A stretch of 7,218 nucleotides of DNA from Chloroflexota bacterium (GTDB taxonomy: Bacteria > Chloroflexota > Anaerolineae > Anaerolineales > Anaerolineaceae). This document shows, in pieces, positions 6,943 to 7,218 of the stretch (position 1 is the stretch's first letter; each line of letters opens with the position of its first letter). The notes under the pieces were generated by a model, which saw only the letters and a program-made list of their open reading frames with translations, made no database searches and was not told the DNA's origin. The stretch lies in contig JAJYJF010000109.1 of the NCBI GenBank assembly GCA_021796375.1, forward strand, positions 1 to 7,218, written 5' to 3'. The position numbers and the translations under genes were made by a program.

Positions 6943-6964
6943 ATCAACAAAATAGGTGCAGATT

Positions 6965-6996
6965 CGCTCTTCACGAAGGGTACAACGTTTAGAGCG
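6965..6996 (-). promoter_or_regulatory. Stem-loop at the 5' end of the rplI leader
   Basis: On the minus strand, CGCTCT (6991-6996) pairs with AGAGCG (6965-6970). Inside, ACG (6986-6988) pairs with CGT (6973-6975), separated by a symmetric 2x2 internal loop and closing a 10-base loop that ends in CCCTT. The expected transcription start is near 6995, so the hairpin would form the very 5' end of the mRNA. Its function is unknown: it could be a stabiliser or a control element. Confidence 0.5.
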
Positions 6997-7001
6997 GTCG
7001 A

Positions 7002-7030
7002 ATTCTACCAGAGGGTGCTGCCCTAGTCAA
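7002..7030 (-). promoter_or_regulatory. Strong sigma-70-type promoter of rplI
   Basis: TTGACT (7025-7030) and TAGAAT (7002-7007) on the minus strand are separated by exactly 17 bases; each matches the consensus at 5 of 6 positions. The start site should lie near 6995, giving a leader of about 70 bases before the rplI ATG. A 15-base inverted repeat overlaps the -35 box. Confidence 0.75.
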
Positions 7031-7043
7031 CCGCGAAGCGGTT
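7029..7043. repeat. Perfect inverted repeat overlapping the rplI -35 box
   Basis: AACCGC-GAA-GCGGTT, 6-base arms around 3 bases. Its left arm shares two bases with the -35 hexamer. There is no T-run after it on either strand, so it is not an obvious terminator. It may be a remnant of an upstream gene's terminator, an operator, or part of the IS target or end. Confidence 0.6.
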
Positions 7044-7054
7044 ATTGTTAGCCC

Positions 7055-7100
7055 AAAGTAGTAGAGTCCCCTTTTGCCAAAGTAGAAATGGCCCCTTTGA
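7055..7100 (+). repeat. Two subterminal direct repeats of the IS end
   Basis: AAAGTAGTAGAGTCCCCTTT (from 7055) and AAAGTAGAAATGGCCCCTTT (from 7079) recur at a 24-base period. A shorter third copy, AAAGTGGACG, lies at 7110-7119 and runs into the transposase start. Such repeats at an IS end are likely transposase-binding sites. Confidence 0.65.
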
Positions 7101-7105
7101 AAGGG
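7093..7105 (+). promoter_or_regulatory. Palindrome containing the transposase ribosome binding site
   Basis: CCCTTT-G-AAAGGG is a perfect palindrome whose right arm is the probable Shine-Dalgarno sequence (AAAGGGA, 7100-7106), 7 bases before GTG 7113. In RNA, a CCCT/AGGG stem with a 5-base loop could hide this site. The palindrome is seen; the effect is inference. Confidence 0.45.
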
Positions 7106-7112
7106 ACGCAAA

Positions 7113-7218
7113 GTGGACGAACTACTTACGATGAGCAAACAAGAATTATCCCGTCTCGAAGTCATGCAGCGATTGCAAGAAAAGCGGCTCACCCAAACTG
7201 AAGCTGCAGCATTGCTGC
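7113..7218 (+). CDS. IS transposase, ISNCY (IS1202/ISDol1-like), N-terminal fragment cut by window edge
   Basis: The first 35 codons of a transposase are seen; the rest lies beyond the window. The sequence reads DELLTMSKQEL, then SRLEVMQRLQEKRLTQTEAAALL. The pattern M-S-x-x-E-L-x-R-L-x-V then R-L-T-Q-x-E-A-A-x-L-L is the start of the N-terminal helix-turn-helix of ISNCY-type transposases (HTH followed by a DDE integrase core, the latter not visible here). Two starts are possible: GTG 7113 or ATG 7131. GTG is preferred because AAAGGGA lies 7 bases upstream, while ATG 7131 has no ribosome binding site. Codons are more AT-rich than in the neighbouring genes (TTA, AAA, CAA, TTG), consistent with a mobile origin. 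It points away from rplI. Confidence 0.78.
   Translation, partial: MDELLTMSKQELSRLEVMQRLQEKRLTQTEAAALL

Larger units (their letters stand above)
7050..7218 (+). mobile_element. Left end of an insertion sequence, ISNCY family (IS1202/ISDol1-like), cut by the window edge
   Basis: The transposase start, the repeated AAAGTAG motifs just before it and a shift to a more AT-rich base composition mark the left end of an IS. The exact tip cannot be fixed without the other end; it probably lies between about 7044 and 7055. The family call rests on the transposase N-terminus, recalled from family knowledge and not searched. Confidence 0.72.

Noticed and set aside
6168..6955. Plus-strand open frames over rplI and the RodZ-like start
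   Set aside because: They are antisense to bL9, whose signature motifs are unmistakable, and have no family pattern of their own.
6989..7192. Minus-strand open frame of 67 codons at the right edge
   Set aside because: It overlaps the rplI promoter and runs antisense to the transposase start; no ribosome binding site or recognisable motif.

Overview
The window is GC-rich, roughly 65% by eye, and gene-dense. It has the look of a bacterial chromosome. The gene set is a GH1 glycosidase, an MFS_3-type exporter with a MarR regulator, RimO, a RodZ-like HTH/transmembrane/DUF4115 protein with Pro/Thr-rich linkers, and a bL9 with an Ala/Pro/Glu tail. This would fit a Chloroflexota (Anaerolineae-like) genome, but that assignment is an inference from protein style, not from a marker I can compare.

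Layout, left to right. Positions 1-1411 carry two plus-strand genes, spaced 5 bases apart: the C-terminal half of a GH1 beta-glycosidase and a HAD sugar-phosphatase/beta-phosphoglucomutase-like enzyme. They converge, with a 9-base gap, on a long run of minus-strand genes. Read in transcription order (right to left) these are: rplI (bL9) with its own strong sigma-70-type promoter and a rho-independent terminator; a RodZ-like gene followed 18 bases later by rimO; then a marR-type regulator followed by an MFS exporter. At the right edge (about 7050-7218), the left end of an insertion sequence begins. It carries subterminal repeats and the first 35 codons of an ISNCY (IS1202/ISDol1-like) transposase, and lies immediately upstream of the rplI promoter.

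How the genes fit together. GH1 plus HAD looks like a small carbohydrate-use operon whose start lies outside the window. MarR plus MFS is a standard regulator/efflux pair. The RodZ-like protein and RimO probably share a transcript; their functions (cell-shape scaffold, ribosomal protein S12 modification) are not obviously linked. rplI stands alone: no rpsF, ssb or rpsR is visible next to it, and the IS now occupies its upstream flank.

I found no convincing undescribed system. The points most worth a second look are the duplicated HTH domain in the RodZ-like protein, its probable leaderless start directly after the rplI terminator, the structured rplI leader whose loop can pair with the ribosome binding site, the IS abutting the rplI promoter, and a palindrome that could mask the transposase ribosome binding site. 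No tRNA, rRNA or CRISPR array was seen.
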